Shown in pieces: positions 10,846-20,050 of a stretch of DNA of 24,658 nt. The notes under the pieces are model-generated. The model was not told where the DNA came from. It did not search any database and saw nothing but the letters and a program-made list of their open reading frames with translations. The position numbers and the translations under genes are program-made. The first letter of the stretch is position 1, and every line of letters begins with the position of its first letter. The DNA is from Cylindrodendrum hubeiense (lineage: Eukaryota; Ascomycota; Sordariomycetes; Hypocreales; Nectriaceae), in the NCBI GenBank assembly GCA_014621425.1, contig JAANBB010000528.1, forward strand, positions 1 through 24,658, read 5' to 3'.

Positions 10846-11643
10846 ATGGAGATTGTCCAGTCCAATGAAGCGTTCAAGCACGTCAACAATAAATTCCAGT
10901 TCCAATACGTTGCGAGCTTCGTAAAAATCGAGAATGATCTGTATTTCGCAAAATGGAAGGACCGAAAGCGGCCGCCACTCTCCCGCTCCGAGCTTTACGA
11001 TATGCAGCGAGTAATTACAGAGGACAGAGGCCCGCAGATGCAACCCGAGTGGCTGGTACCCGAAGGGCAGGATTATTACACCAAGACGCCAACCCTCTTC
11101 ATGTACACTGAGGCGAACCTTGACAAATTGCTTCTCCGAGAAATCGAGATGTGCGAATTTCTCAGACAGCACCCACATCCAAATATTGCTCTCTACCTTG
11201 GTTGTCAAGAAACTCGTGGACGAGTATCTGGTCTTTGCTTCAAGAAGTATACACAAACGCTGGCCAATGCAGTCGACCCTGGACATCTCAATAAAGCTGC
11301 ATTTCTCTCGAGCGGGCGACCTCTTGTCAACCACAATATGAAGCAATCCCTTATTGGGCTAAAAGAAGCTATCAATCACCTTCATTCTCTCAACATCATC
11401 CATAACGATATTACGCCCTCGAGCGTTATGCTTGATGAAGATGGTACGATGGTCCTTATTGACTTTGACAGCTGCCGTTGGGTCGGAGAAGAATTGAATG
11501 GGGTCGACGGGTGTGGGACTAAGCGGACTCATGGCTGGCATGATCCAGATGTCACTGTTGCCTTGAGGGAAAATGACACCAACGCTTTTGCGGAATTGGA
11601 GACCTGGTTGTTTGGTTCATCGAGCGATGACTTTCTTTTCTAG
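10846..11643 (+). CDS. Small kinase-like protein with altered catalytic loop
   Basis: A 265-residue single-exon frame from ATG 10846 (context aacaATGG) to TAG 11641-11643; the open frame also extends 18 codons upstream without an ATG. Kinase-like features: a YFAKW Lys-containing strand near residue 35, an alphaC-like LLREIEMCEFL with Glu near 99-101, HPHPNIALYLGC, the catalytic loop H186-N187-D188-I-T-P, and D206-F207-D208 in place of DFG. There is no Gly-rich loop. The Asn normally following the catalytic Asp by five residues is Ser (about residue 193). Eukaryotic-like kinase families with HND loops and DFD are expanded in filamentous fungi, and their substrates are mostly unknown. The loss of the metal-binding Asn suggests weak or no catalysis. 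Role unknown. Confidence 0.75.
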   Translation: MEIVQSNEAFKHVNNKFQFQYVASFVKIENDLYFAKWKDRKRPPLSRSELYDMQRVITEDRGPQMQPEWLVPEGQDYYTKTPTLFMYTEANLDKLLLREIEMCEFLRQHPHPNIALYLGCQETRGRVSGLCFKKYTQTLANAVDPGHLNKAAFLSSGRPLVNHNMKQSLIGLKEAINHLHSLNIIHNDITPSSVMLDEDGTMVLIDFDSCRWVGEELNGVDGCGTKRTHGWHDPDVTVALRENDTNAFAELETWLFGSSSDDFLF

Positions 11644-12128
11644 TTTGTGTTCTTGATCCAGCCTGATCATCACATGTATTATCTCACGCATGGAGACAAC
11701 CCTCATTTTCGATTGCTACTACCTTGTGCACAGGGGGTTGAGATTTCAATGTGTGGCATTTGAGTGGAAGCCAGGGGAAAGGGACTTTAAACGAGTGTCT
11801 GCTGAACCCATGGGCGCAAGATAAGTGTGGAATGTGTAGCCGCCTCCGAGCTTCCTGCCTTACACACGCTGGAGCTTTTGGGCAATCGCCATTGATATTT
11901 TGGTTTTACTTTAAACGGGATTTAGACTTCAGATCAGATCATGTCACAGATGGTAATGGTGCAAAGTTTTTGCAAAGATACTAATGTATTTGAAAAGTAT
12001 ACAGACTATCGCATGTCCAGACTGACCAGCAAAAGGGAACGCGCACGCCTAGCGCAGCTAGTAATTCATCCTATAGTAGAATGTGACACATAGGTCCTAG
12101 TTTTTTCAGGCATTCACTAATAGAACGC
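11644..12128. other. Intergenic region between convergent genes
   Basis: 485 bases separating the kinase-like gene (+) from the pectate lyase gene (-). It should contain both 3' UTRs. A 77-codon frame at 11751-11984 has no recognisable feature and is treated as chance. Confidence 0.55.
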
Positions 12129-13091
12129 TTACTCGTCGTCCTCATCCTCCTCGTCGTTAGACTCCTCGTCATCGTTGGACTCCTCCTCGTCATCGTTGGA
12201 CTCCTCCTCGTCATCGTTGGTCTCCTCGTCATCGCTGGTGGAGTCATCGTCGCTGGTGGAACCGCCGCTGGAGACGGGGGTGGTCTCGGAGGCGGCGGCA
12301 GAGGAAACAACAGAAGAGCCGGTGTCAGTTCCAGAGTCGGTTCCAGAGCAGGTGCCGACCTTGGTGGGCTCGCTGCCGTCGGTGACACCCTCGAAGTCGA
12401 TGCACTCGTCCTCGACACCGCTCATGGTGACGCCAGAGATGCTGGCAGTGTCGCCCATGTTGGAGTTGATGCCGACAAGGATCTCGCCGTTGGTGGCAGA
12501 GCCACCAGAGACCTGGACGTGGCGGGCGGGCATGTCATCGCAGTTACCGCAGCTGCGGTAGAGCTTGCCGAAGTCAGAGACAGTGAAATCGCTGATGATG
12601 ACGGTGCCACCACCGTTGTGCTGGATGACCTTGTCGGAGGCGCCGGCGGCACCACCACCGATGATGTTGGTGGTCTCGCCTGACTCCTGGAGCTTGATGC
12701 TGAAGGCATCCTCGCAGACGGCATCCCACCAGACGTTGGTGATGGTGCAGCCACCGTTGCAGTGGACACCCTCGATCTGGTTAGGACCGATGATGACGTT
12801 GGACAGAGAAGCACCGGCCTCGAGGATGAAGACGGCGTCGGAGTCGCCACCCTCCTCTTGTCCAGTGCAGGAAACACCACGATCGTACATGACGTTGCCA
12901 CCGTCGAAGCTCTCGCCAGCGGCGATGGTCATGACAGCATCGAGAACGCTGCTGCCGGCGGCCTCGGGCTGGGAGCGCTTGCCCTGGCGGTGGAAGGCAC
13001 GGGGAGCCTTGGTGATCTGGGGCTGGGCAGGGCTGGCGAAGACAGCGGTGCTAAGGGCCAAGCAGGCGGCCATGGTCATACGGTACTGCAT
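12129..13091 (-). CDS. Secreted pectate lyase, polysaccharide lyase family 3, with acidic tail
   Basis: A 320-residue single-exon protein. The ATG at 13091 starts a signal peptide (residues 1-19, ending V-F-A); the open frame continues 59 codons upstream but that is leader. A Kex2-type K38-R39 suggests propeptide removal. Residues about 45-248 match family PL3: NVIIG (98-102), EGVHC (107-111), [11 protein letters not shown] (119-129), [10 protein letters not shown] (155-164), [11 protein letters not shown] (174-184) and [10 protein letters not shown] (208-217). PL3 enzymes cleave de-esterified polygalacturonate by Ca-dependent beta-elimination outside the cell. A Ser/Thr-rich linker (249-286) follows, then a tail in which 29 of the last 40 residues are Asp or Glu, built on repeated E-S-N-D-D-E-E. 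The tail is not part of the lyase fold. Codon use is strongly biased, suggesting high expression. Confidence 0.93.
   Translation of the reverse strand: MQYRMTMAACLALSTAVFASPAQPQITKAPRAFHRQGKRSQPEAAGSSVLDAVMTIAAGESFDGGNVMYDRGVSCTGQEEGGDSDAVFILEAGASLSNVIIGPNQIEGVHCNGGCTITNVWWDAVCEDAFSIKLQESGETTNIIGGGAAGASDKVIQHNGGGTVIISDFTVSDFGKLYRSCGNCDDMPARHVQVSGGSATNGEILVGINSNMGDTASISGVTMSGVEDECIDFEGVTDGSEPTKVGTCSGTDSGTDTGSSVVSSAAASETTPVSSGGSTSDDDSTSDDEETNDDEEESNDDEEESNDDEESNDEEDEDDE
12132..12250 (-). repeat. In-frame acidic-tail repeat of the pectate lyase gene
   Basis: On the plus strand, TCCTCGTCATCGTTGGACTC-type units of about 21 bp recur around 12150-12230, with degenerate copies on each side. They code repeats of E-S-N-D-D-E-E. 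The period is a multiple of three, so the array can vary in length without breaking the frame. Confidence 0.8.
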
Positions 13092-13296
13092 CTTGAAGTT
13101 GGTGAAAGAAGGTAGTGTTGTAAAAGGGGTGTGTTTAAAAAGATCCCAGATATCAAGCCGGCTTGTTAGTTGGAATAAGAATGAATGATCAAGCACAGCT
13201 TGTTCAAAAACGAGAGAAGTGGGTGGTAGGAACGAGAGGTGGTGATTAAAGTGATGAGGATAGAACAAAAGCTGAACTTATCGAGAGGCCGTAGAA

Positions 13297-13304
13297 CTTT
13301 TATA
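13297..13304 (-). promoter_or_regulatory. TATA box of the pectate lyase gene
   Basis: TATAAAAG on the minus strand, about 205 bases upstream of the ATG at 13091. A pyrimidine-rich leader follows (TCATCACTTTAATCACCACC and similar). Spacing would put transcription start near 13270. Inferred from sequence only. Confidence 0.6.
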
Positions 13305-13484
13305 AAGAACATCAGTTGCGGCGGTTGCTATCCTACGTAAGCCTCAACACCCAAACGGGAATTCACCTCCGTCCCCTCAATTTAGGTGATGCTCCATAGG
13401 ATGCGACACTAACGGTCTCAGCTCCCGAATGCCAGTAAGCCTCTCAGCGACCGGGAGGGTAGACGATTCCATGTGCCCCTGCGA

Positions 13485-13526
13485 GCGTAGGGATATGTCA
13501 CTGATGGCGTAGGGATATGTCACTGA
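13485..13526. repeat. 22-bp direct repeat upstream of the pectate lyase gene
   Basis: GCGTAGGGATATGTCACTGA occurs at 13485-13504 and again at 13507-13526, with TG between the copies (period 22). It lies about 180 bases upstream of the pectate lyase TATA box. A recent small duplication or a doubled regulator site are both possible. Confidence 0.85.
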
Positions 13527-15153
13527 AAACCGGGGCTCTCCTGTTTCAGTCTGTCAGAACCCAGCTCTAATGTTATCGTTCTACGTAAGCTTAACCATGT
13601 CTTTACCTATTTTTTCAGCAGGCATTGCAGTAGGGGCACGTGAATTTCGAGGATTTATTCTCAACAAGTCTGGACAGATCAATGAGGCGATGCAAGCCGG
13701 CTCCTCACAGGGGCAATTGCTTGCAACGCATACCCATTTTTACATGTATTTTCTTCTGCATCTTCCCGCAATCTAGCCCCCATCATGGCTGTCGGAGCCG
13801 GGCGGACTAGCCCCGATTGCTCCACTGTTCATCGTGGTGCCACTCTTGTTGGTTGTGGAGCGCGCAAGCCATGCTCGATTCCAGCGTGTAACAAAGCCCC
13901 TGGCCAGAACCTGAAACCCGATCGCCGGCTCAAAACATCGGTATAATTTTCCATTGGCAAAATAAACTGGGGAAACGATCAAAAACGTGTTTCAATTTTA
14001 GTTCAATGCAAAAAAAAAAAGCCCACCGCAGCGAGGAACGAAAGGGGCCTGTGGCGGGGCGTGCGGCGCAGGGCCGAGCTGAATGACGCGGCGCGCGAGC
14101 TTCTACAATCATTCTCCGATGTTCCGTCGTTCCTTCAAAGAATAATGCTACCTTGCACTTGGCGACCGCTGTAATTCATTGATCGCTCTCTGGCCTGACG
14201 AGTTGGGCTCGTTCTTGAGGAACTATGACTCTGATTCTCAAAGACGCATCGGCACTCCTTTCTGCTTCCACTTCTGCTTGAGCTTCTAGCTTGACGTACG
14301 CGCGTATGCACACATCGATCCCGGACAAGGAGGAGCTAGCTACCCATAAATAAGCATCCTTACCGGAACAACCGTTCTGGCTGGGGCGATGACCAGGATG
14401 CGACCAATGAGCACACCCCGATGAGTTCATCCCGGTGGGTTCGGTCAGCTGTGGTGAACTAAGCTTCAACACCTCCAAATGTACTACGACTTTGGCGGGA
14501 GCTTGTTTGAAGTCGGCGTCACTCGGGCACCGTGATTGGCGGATTATTGCGACCCACGAGCTTTGAACAAATGACGGTCAGGGGGTTGCGACATGGGGCG
14601 GATGAAACAATAGGAGCAAACGGGATACTGGATCCAGCTAAGGGCCCACCCGCGATGGTAGTTTCGATGGTAGTTAAGCTTGGCGTTTAACGTTCCCCGA
14701 TTCACTTTTAGCCAAGACACTGGGTTTCCGGTTGATGGGGGGGGAGAGCATCGTGCCTTTCGATGCCGAGATCGACCAATTCTTGGCTTCTAAGATGAGG
14801 ATGACGACAGCCGTATCGTTGCCTTTGTTGCATGCCCGATGTACTCGCAGCATCAGTTTGATCCTCAATACCAGGCGGGCCTCACATGCGGTCCCTTGTG
14901 TGGATGTCGCCCCTAGTAATCTAACAACCGCCGATCGCTTCTCAGATTGTTATCCATCCTCACTCGTGTTCTCTGTTTCGACTCCTCTCAAATTCGACAA
15001 TACAATATCCTATTGGTGGAGTAAAGAACACACCTTGATAACAGAAATACCTAAGACAATAGCAGTCATATTGATGCTTCTTGCTCCTGGAAAATTGGCG
15101 AGCATGCTCCCAAGTGATTGATAGATTCCAATAGTGTTAGGGGCACGGTCCGG

Positions 15154-15488
15154 TCATAAAATAATCATTCCCAGCCTTGTATATCCGGTTCTCTGGGAGA
15201 TGTACGGCACAGTGTACGGCGCGGTCCAAGTGGACCCTCGCGGCGGTGTGGTTGAGCACTCAGTGTGGTAACAAACGCCGGCCACGACAACCCAGCCTCC
15301 AACGACGGAGATAGCGGCGGCCCAGTAGTGCGCTTTGAGCTGAAGCGGGTTGTGCTCGAAGGCGAAGCCGCGTCCCCTGGCCATGTTGATATCGCCACGG
15401 AACCATAGTGGGCCAATGCCCATGTCTTCTACTTCGCCGACGCTGGAGCTAACGGCAGTTACAATGTGGGACCTGGGGAGACCTTGTA
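15154..15488 (-). other. Possible orphan terminal exon (small membrane protein)
   Basis: A minus-strand frame is open from a good acceptor (TCTAACCGGAACTGCAG, with a CTAAC branch) at 15489 to a TGA at 15156-15154. It codes about 110 residues: a stretch with GLPRSHIVTAV, then MGIGPLWFRGDINMARGRG, then a hydrophobic segment AISVVGGWVVVAGVCYHT. The only ATG far enough upstream in frame is at 15423, giving 89 residues. A donor GTGAGC near 15689 has the right phase, but the exon before it lacks a start codon. It may be the 3' exon of a small membrane protein, a relic, or chance. Family not recognised. Confidence 0.35.
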
Positions 15489-15705
15489 CTGCAGTTCCGG
15501 TTAGATTACGACGAGATTACGTATGGTTTTCTATTTTGTAAGCTCTCATGACGAGCGGTGACGGTAGTTTTCCAAGCAGGTTGGTAATTAATTGGAGATC
15601 ATGATATGTACCGCAACGTCATTTTCATCAAGTTCTATTTGTGAAAGCCGTAACATAGGTTCCGTATCTTGAAAAAGAGCTTGCTCACCGGTTACAGGCC
15701 AGCAT

Positions 15706-15722
15706 TGGTGGTGGTGGTGGTG
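15706..15722 (+). repeat. TGG trinucleotide microsatellite
   Basis: Five to six TGG units (CCA on the other strand) in non-coding sequence near the possible orphan exon. Confidence 0.85.
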
Positions 15723-16304
15723 TAATATTTAAGACGCCGGTATAGGGTAGGGTCCGTTGCTAGACGAACGGATGGGGCAGGCTAATGTCGACAGGGATAA
15801 CACCACGGTATTTTAGCTGTACGAATGATGTTAGCAGACGTCACCAATTAATGCATTTCTTTGGGTCTCGACCTGTTACGCACCTCCGCTGACAGAGACG
15901 TGGTTTCCGGCTCAGGTGTCCATGTCGTTGGTTGCCGTTTATTGGTGGCAAATAACTCGGTTAAAGAACAGTCCCATGTCGTGTGCTATTATTCCTTCGT
16001 CTATTTACAGCAACATACCACTCAACACAACACGGGGGAGATTAAATGGTCTTGATAGTGGGTATAAAGTAGCTAAGGCTAGATAGCTATGAATAAATAA
16101 AGACAGGATGAGACTGCTGCATCTGGATCGTGCAGCAGCTACCGATTGACCTCTGCAATTTTTCTAGGTCTGCCCGCCTGCCACATCTCTCGTGTGGTAA
16201 TAGCCTGCATTGTTTTCTTCCACGTAATGGTGCATCTCCACGCTCTTCAATCTCATTAAGCAAAGCATCTAGTTCATTCTTTCGTCATGGGAAATCCCCT
16301 GCAA

Positions 16305-17801
16305 TCAGGCGGCGTCGGCGCTCGCCACAGGCTGAACGATCTTGGTCACTTGGGTACCAGCCCGGTTGATTCGATGGCCGACCGAGTCGTTCATATAGGT
16401 AACATCCTTATTCTCGAACTGGGCGCGCTTCCAGACCTCGACTTCACATCCACCGCGGAGGATACCAACGCGCATGGTAGAGAGCAGGTTGTGAGCGGCG
16501 TTGGAGTGGTTGTAAACACCGCCGTTGAAGATTGCCGTAGCATCCTTGCCGATAGCTGAGTTGATAAGGGCCTTACCACCGGGGTGGTCCTTGATGAAGT
16601 CACCAATGTCGTGGATAACACCAGCGATAGTGACGAGAGCCTTGCCGTCCTTAGAATCGGCAACAAAGTCCTCCCAGTCGATAACAGGCAGCTGCTCCAA
16701 TGGAATACCCCAATCCAGGGTGGCACGCTTCTGATCTAGCTTCTTCTGCATCTGCTGAACGCGGCCCTTCTCAATCTCATTGGCGCGGAATTGCTTGAGA
16801 TCGTGAGCAAGGCCGACCTGCTTCCAGCACCAGATGAACCACTTGGTAGGGTCGTACTGGTACCACTCAATGGCGTTGCGGTAGTCAGAGGGAAACTCGT
16901 GGTGGAAGTTGTGGTAGCCTTCTCCGAGGGTGACGAAAGCGGTGATGTAGTGATCACGAGGAGAGTTTCGGTCGTCGAAAGGCTGATCTCCGAGCCAGTG
17001 GGCAAGTGAGTTAATGCAGAAGGTAGCCTGCTGGATGAAGCAAACTCGAAGGATGCCGGCATAGACGAATCCACCCCACCAGTCGCCCCAGCCGAGACCA
17101 GCAACAACACAAGGGAATGCAAATGCCATTACCAGAACGGACTTGATGTAGTTCTTATGTTGCCAGAGGACGATAGGATCCTCGTTCAGGTCGGTGATAT
17201 CGGTTCGGCCCTGGGCCTTGGGGTTCTGCTTGAAGACGATCCATCCGATGTGGGAGTAGAAAAGACCCTTGCGAACGGAATAGGGATCCTTATCGGTATC
17301 GGTATATCGGTGGTGCACACGATGGCCATATGACCACCAGCGAATAGAGCCTTCGACGGCACCAGCACCGCAAGCAGCGAGGTAGATCTTAAGAGGGGTG
17401 CTACCCTTGTATGCAGAGTGGGACCAGAGGCGATGGTAACCTGCGAAACGTGAATGTTAGATATGAAGAGACTAACGCAGCGGAGTCAATGGATGCTTAC
17501 CTGCAGTAATTGCGAGACCACTGTTGAAGTAGTAGACAAAGGCCCAGATACCAGTGTATAGGCGGAGAGGAACCCAGTAGGCAGCGACAAATCCGATGAG
17601 GGGAATGAAGACGACCAGGGTGGAGTTGAGCCAGTTGATGTGCTGGTGCCAGTTGGACCAGGTCACAGGTTGGTCGGAGATGTGAATTTTGGCTTGATGG
17701 GTTTTGACCTTGGCTTTGGTATCGCCTCGGAGAGGGACATAGTCTGTTGTGCCATCGGAAAAGGCCGAGGCGTCCTTGGTGGTGGAGGATGGCGTCGACA
17801 T
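16305..17801 (-). CDS. ole1: Acyl-CoA delta-9 desaturase with cytochrome b5 domain, two exons
   Basis: Exons 17801-17501 and 17440-16305 are joined across a 60-bp intron (GTAAGC...CTAAC...CGCAG), giving 478 residues and an exact frame. The start at 17801 has a strong context (cccaccATGTCG); an upstream in-frame GTG at 17876 is ignored. The three histidine boxes are intact: H103-R-L-W-S-H108, H140-R-V-H-H144 and H277-N-F-H-H281, plus H248 in NSLAHWLG. Hydrophobic membrane segments flank the boxes. Residues about 350-440 form a cytochrome b5 domain with HPGG (H386) and a second heme ligand in NHSNAA (probably H412). The enzyme inserts the first double bond into stearoyl- and palmitoyl-CoA in the ER, with electrons supplied through its own b5 domain. 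Length and layout match yeast Ole1 and Aspergillus SdeA. It should be essential unless a paralogue exists elsewhere. Confidence 0.96.
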
Positions 17802-18021
17802 GGTGGGCGTGTTGACTCGAAGCCGAGAGGTTGCCAGTCGGCAATGGGTATGACGTCGATGAGACAATCCCAGCACAACCGAAAAGTGCGAGAAAACGGG
17901 TTTTTGTAGTCAGTCAGACCAAGTGTGATGGTCTAGGGCACGAGATGCCCTCGTTGAGAATGGAACAGAAGGTTGGGGGTTGAGTTGGCTAAGGCGGCGG
18001 TTCGAGCGGAGACGTGGGCGA

Positions 18022-18029
18022 TCTTTATA
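18022..18029 (-). promoter_or_regulatory. TATA box of the desaturase gene
   Basis: TATAAAGA on the minus strand, about 220 bases upstream of the ATG at 17801. The implied leader of roughly 190 bases is C/T-rich near the start codon and I found no upstream ATG in it. Inferred from sequence only. Confidence 0.5.
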
Positions 18030-20050
18030 TCGAGCCTGATCTATACAAAGGCCGAGCAAAAGTGGTGGGGATGGGGAAGAGCCAAGCAGCCGTGGCAGTA
18101 GCAAGTCGCGACAGCACCGGCCGGATGGGATGGACCCCTGTTGTGACTGGGCAGGATCGACTTAATGGAGATGGATTGGGAAGCGAGGTGTACAGATTGA
18201 GATCGAAGCCGGACGGAAGAGGCCCAATGAAGTAGTTTTGAGTCGCAATGACATAGGCGACTTCCCTCTTTCTCTATATCGCAACCGGATATCACGCCAC
18301 ATGCGCGGGCTGCTCCAGCGTGTGAACCATTGACAGCCACGGCGATTGGGATTATCAACAGGGCCACGGCCCGCTCCACACGGGCAGTTTTCGACTGTGG
18401 ATTGCATCCCGGATCCCAAAGTATGCACCGGCTGGCATTGGACAATTCGAACAAAGGGGCCGGGGGTTGGGAGCCCAACGCTTCCCCAACAACCTTCGAG
18501 GCCCACTGCCGGAGTGGCAAAGCGGGACGCGCCAATGACGGGTCCATCTGGGGCAATCGACGGTTGTTGGATCCGAGGCTCTGGATGTTAAATACGTGCA
18601 GTTATCGCATGTGCATGTGCCATTCATCACGTTGCGTCAATTGGAGCGCGTGCTGTTGTACGAATGTCTCGTTGTATGCATTGCCGCACCTGGCGCTGTG
18701 AGACAGAAACGCCGTATACTGGCAATTGCCGCTGAGGCTTTCGCCCAGAGATCCACATCGTGATGCCGTACCTGCTTCAGATCCCTCTACCCATGCGGCT
18801 CAACATCCGCCGCAGCCATTCCCCTTACACCAAGGTGAACGGGCAGAATCTGGCCACTTTGCATCCCCAACCCGACGACGAAAACGGGCGACACAAACTC
18901 GTGCGTCCCCGGCTGGCCGGCCCCCCTGGCACGCCCGTGCCGCCCCCGGATCGAACGATGGGTCGGCCCATTCTCTCTGCTGCTGACGTGATTCGCGGCT
19001 CTTGGATTGGGCCACGCCCGCGGGGCCTTCCGAACCGCCCGCGTGTTTCGCCCTGCGTCGACGCTGATCCTCAACAGAAACGCTCTGGGCCTCGGTTTTC
19101 GTTGCCTGAGCCTCCGGGACAGATGGAAATCGGTACTGGATGCCCAGGGTTCACCTTTTTCTCTAAACCCAGCTTCCAGCCGCTAGTATCATCCAGGATT
19201 AGATTAGATCTCAAAGTGGTGGCGACCCACATCGATTGTGCAGGTTCAGTGGCACCACCTTGCGGCACTCTTTCAAGCAACATCTCCCACACTGATAACC
19301 TCCATCTAACAACTCTCTATAAATACACTACCGATCTGAAGGCGATTGCAGTGGGCCGGAACCTTTCCATCCGACAGCAATATGTGGCGTTTCGTTTAAT
19401 CCATTACCCGGATCCACTCGTAGACTGCTGCACCTATGTCCCTCTTTTCGCCCTCTACCCCCTGTAGCCTCCGTAGGGTAGCTGAGGCATCCACACAACC
19501 TCTCCAGCCAGATCAGTCGTAAAGTCGCCGAAACTGGCTGTGAAGGATAGTGAGCTCTCACACTCTACGGAGTAGTTTTTCGTTAATTGAGCTGAAGGAA
19601 TGTAAATAAGAATGCGGTGGTGCGGAGTGGGTGGAAACCCAAAAGTCGAGATGTCGGTTATGTAGAAGTTGACAACAGCCTGTCCTAAGCTATCAAGGGA
19701 GATAACTCCGAATAACCATCAATCAACAGCGGTTTGATGATATCATCTTTCGGTCTGTCAAATGGAAGACCTGTGTTAGATGTCTCGATGCCATATGCAT
19801 CGTATACGCCTACTGGTGTCACTGAGTTTCTGCTAGAGCACTGAGTAGCGAAAGCAGGCCACTTCACATTGCCGCAGCCGCCACCGGAGTGACCCGGAGG
19901 ATTGGGTTGTTGCACTTTGGTAGCCCGACAAATATCTCATCCAATCAGTCTCTTCCAAGTCGTACCCCGCTCGTCAGCCATCTCTGTCTGAACATTCTCG
20001 TCAGCAATTTTCCCCTCATTAATTATTACATAGAATTTTCTCGTACCAAA
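18030..20050. other. Gene-poor region between the divergent desaturase and NLR genes
   Basis: About 2 kb shared as upstream sequence by two divergent genes. The longest frame (plus, 18763-19467, about 234 codons) has irregular Pro/Arg-rich content, no domain, no signal peptide and no splice support, and is treated as chance. A plus-strand TATA-like CTCTATAAATAC lies at 19315-19326, but only tiny frames follow it. CCTCGG hexamers, the core of the known Aspergillus fatty-acid regulator site, occur at 18573-18578 (minus) and 19090-19095 (plus); that is about chance frequency. Confidence 0.45.

Larger units (their letters stand above)
13527..16304. other. Gene-poor intergenic region
   Basis: About 2.8 kb. 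It contains an A11 run at 14010-14020, a GC-rich patch near 14030-14105, a 12-bp near-tandem duplication (CGATGGTAGTT twice) around 14653-14675 and a TGG microsatellite at 15706-15722. Open frames near 13570-13776, 14176-14478 and 14732-15121 show no domain or splice support. The one segment with coding flavour is 15154-15488 (separate entry). The right end includes the 3' UTR of the desaturase gene. Confidence 0.45.

Noticed and set aside
12175..13188. Long plus-strand and alternate-frame open frames across the pectate lyase gene
   Set aside because: These are shadows of the strongly codon-biased PL3 gene; the minus-strand frame carries all PL3 motifs.
13092..13268. Upstream extension of the pectate lyase frame by 59 codons
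   Set aside because: The segment lies between the TATA box and the signal-peptide ATG and reads as pyrimidine-rich leader; the extension would bury the signal peptide.
14732..15121. 129-codon plus-strand open frame
   Set aside because: No recognisable motif, poor start context and no codon bias like the real genes nearby.
17802..17876. GTG-initiated extension of the desaturase
   Set aside because: Fungal genes rarely start at GTG, and the ATG at 17801 has a strong context and gives the usual family length.
18573..19095. CCTCGG hexamers as fatty-acid regulator sites for the desaturase
   Set aside because: Two hexamers on either strand in about 2 kb is close to chance, and neither is near the core promoter.
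18760..19467. 235-codon plus-strand open frame
   Set aside because: Content is irregular and Pro/Arg-rich, with no domain, signal peptide or splice signals, and overlapping frames of similar quality exist on the other strand. Most likely chance in GC-rich upstream DNA.
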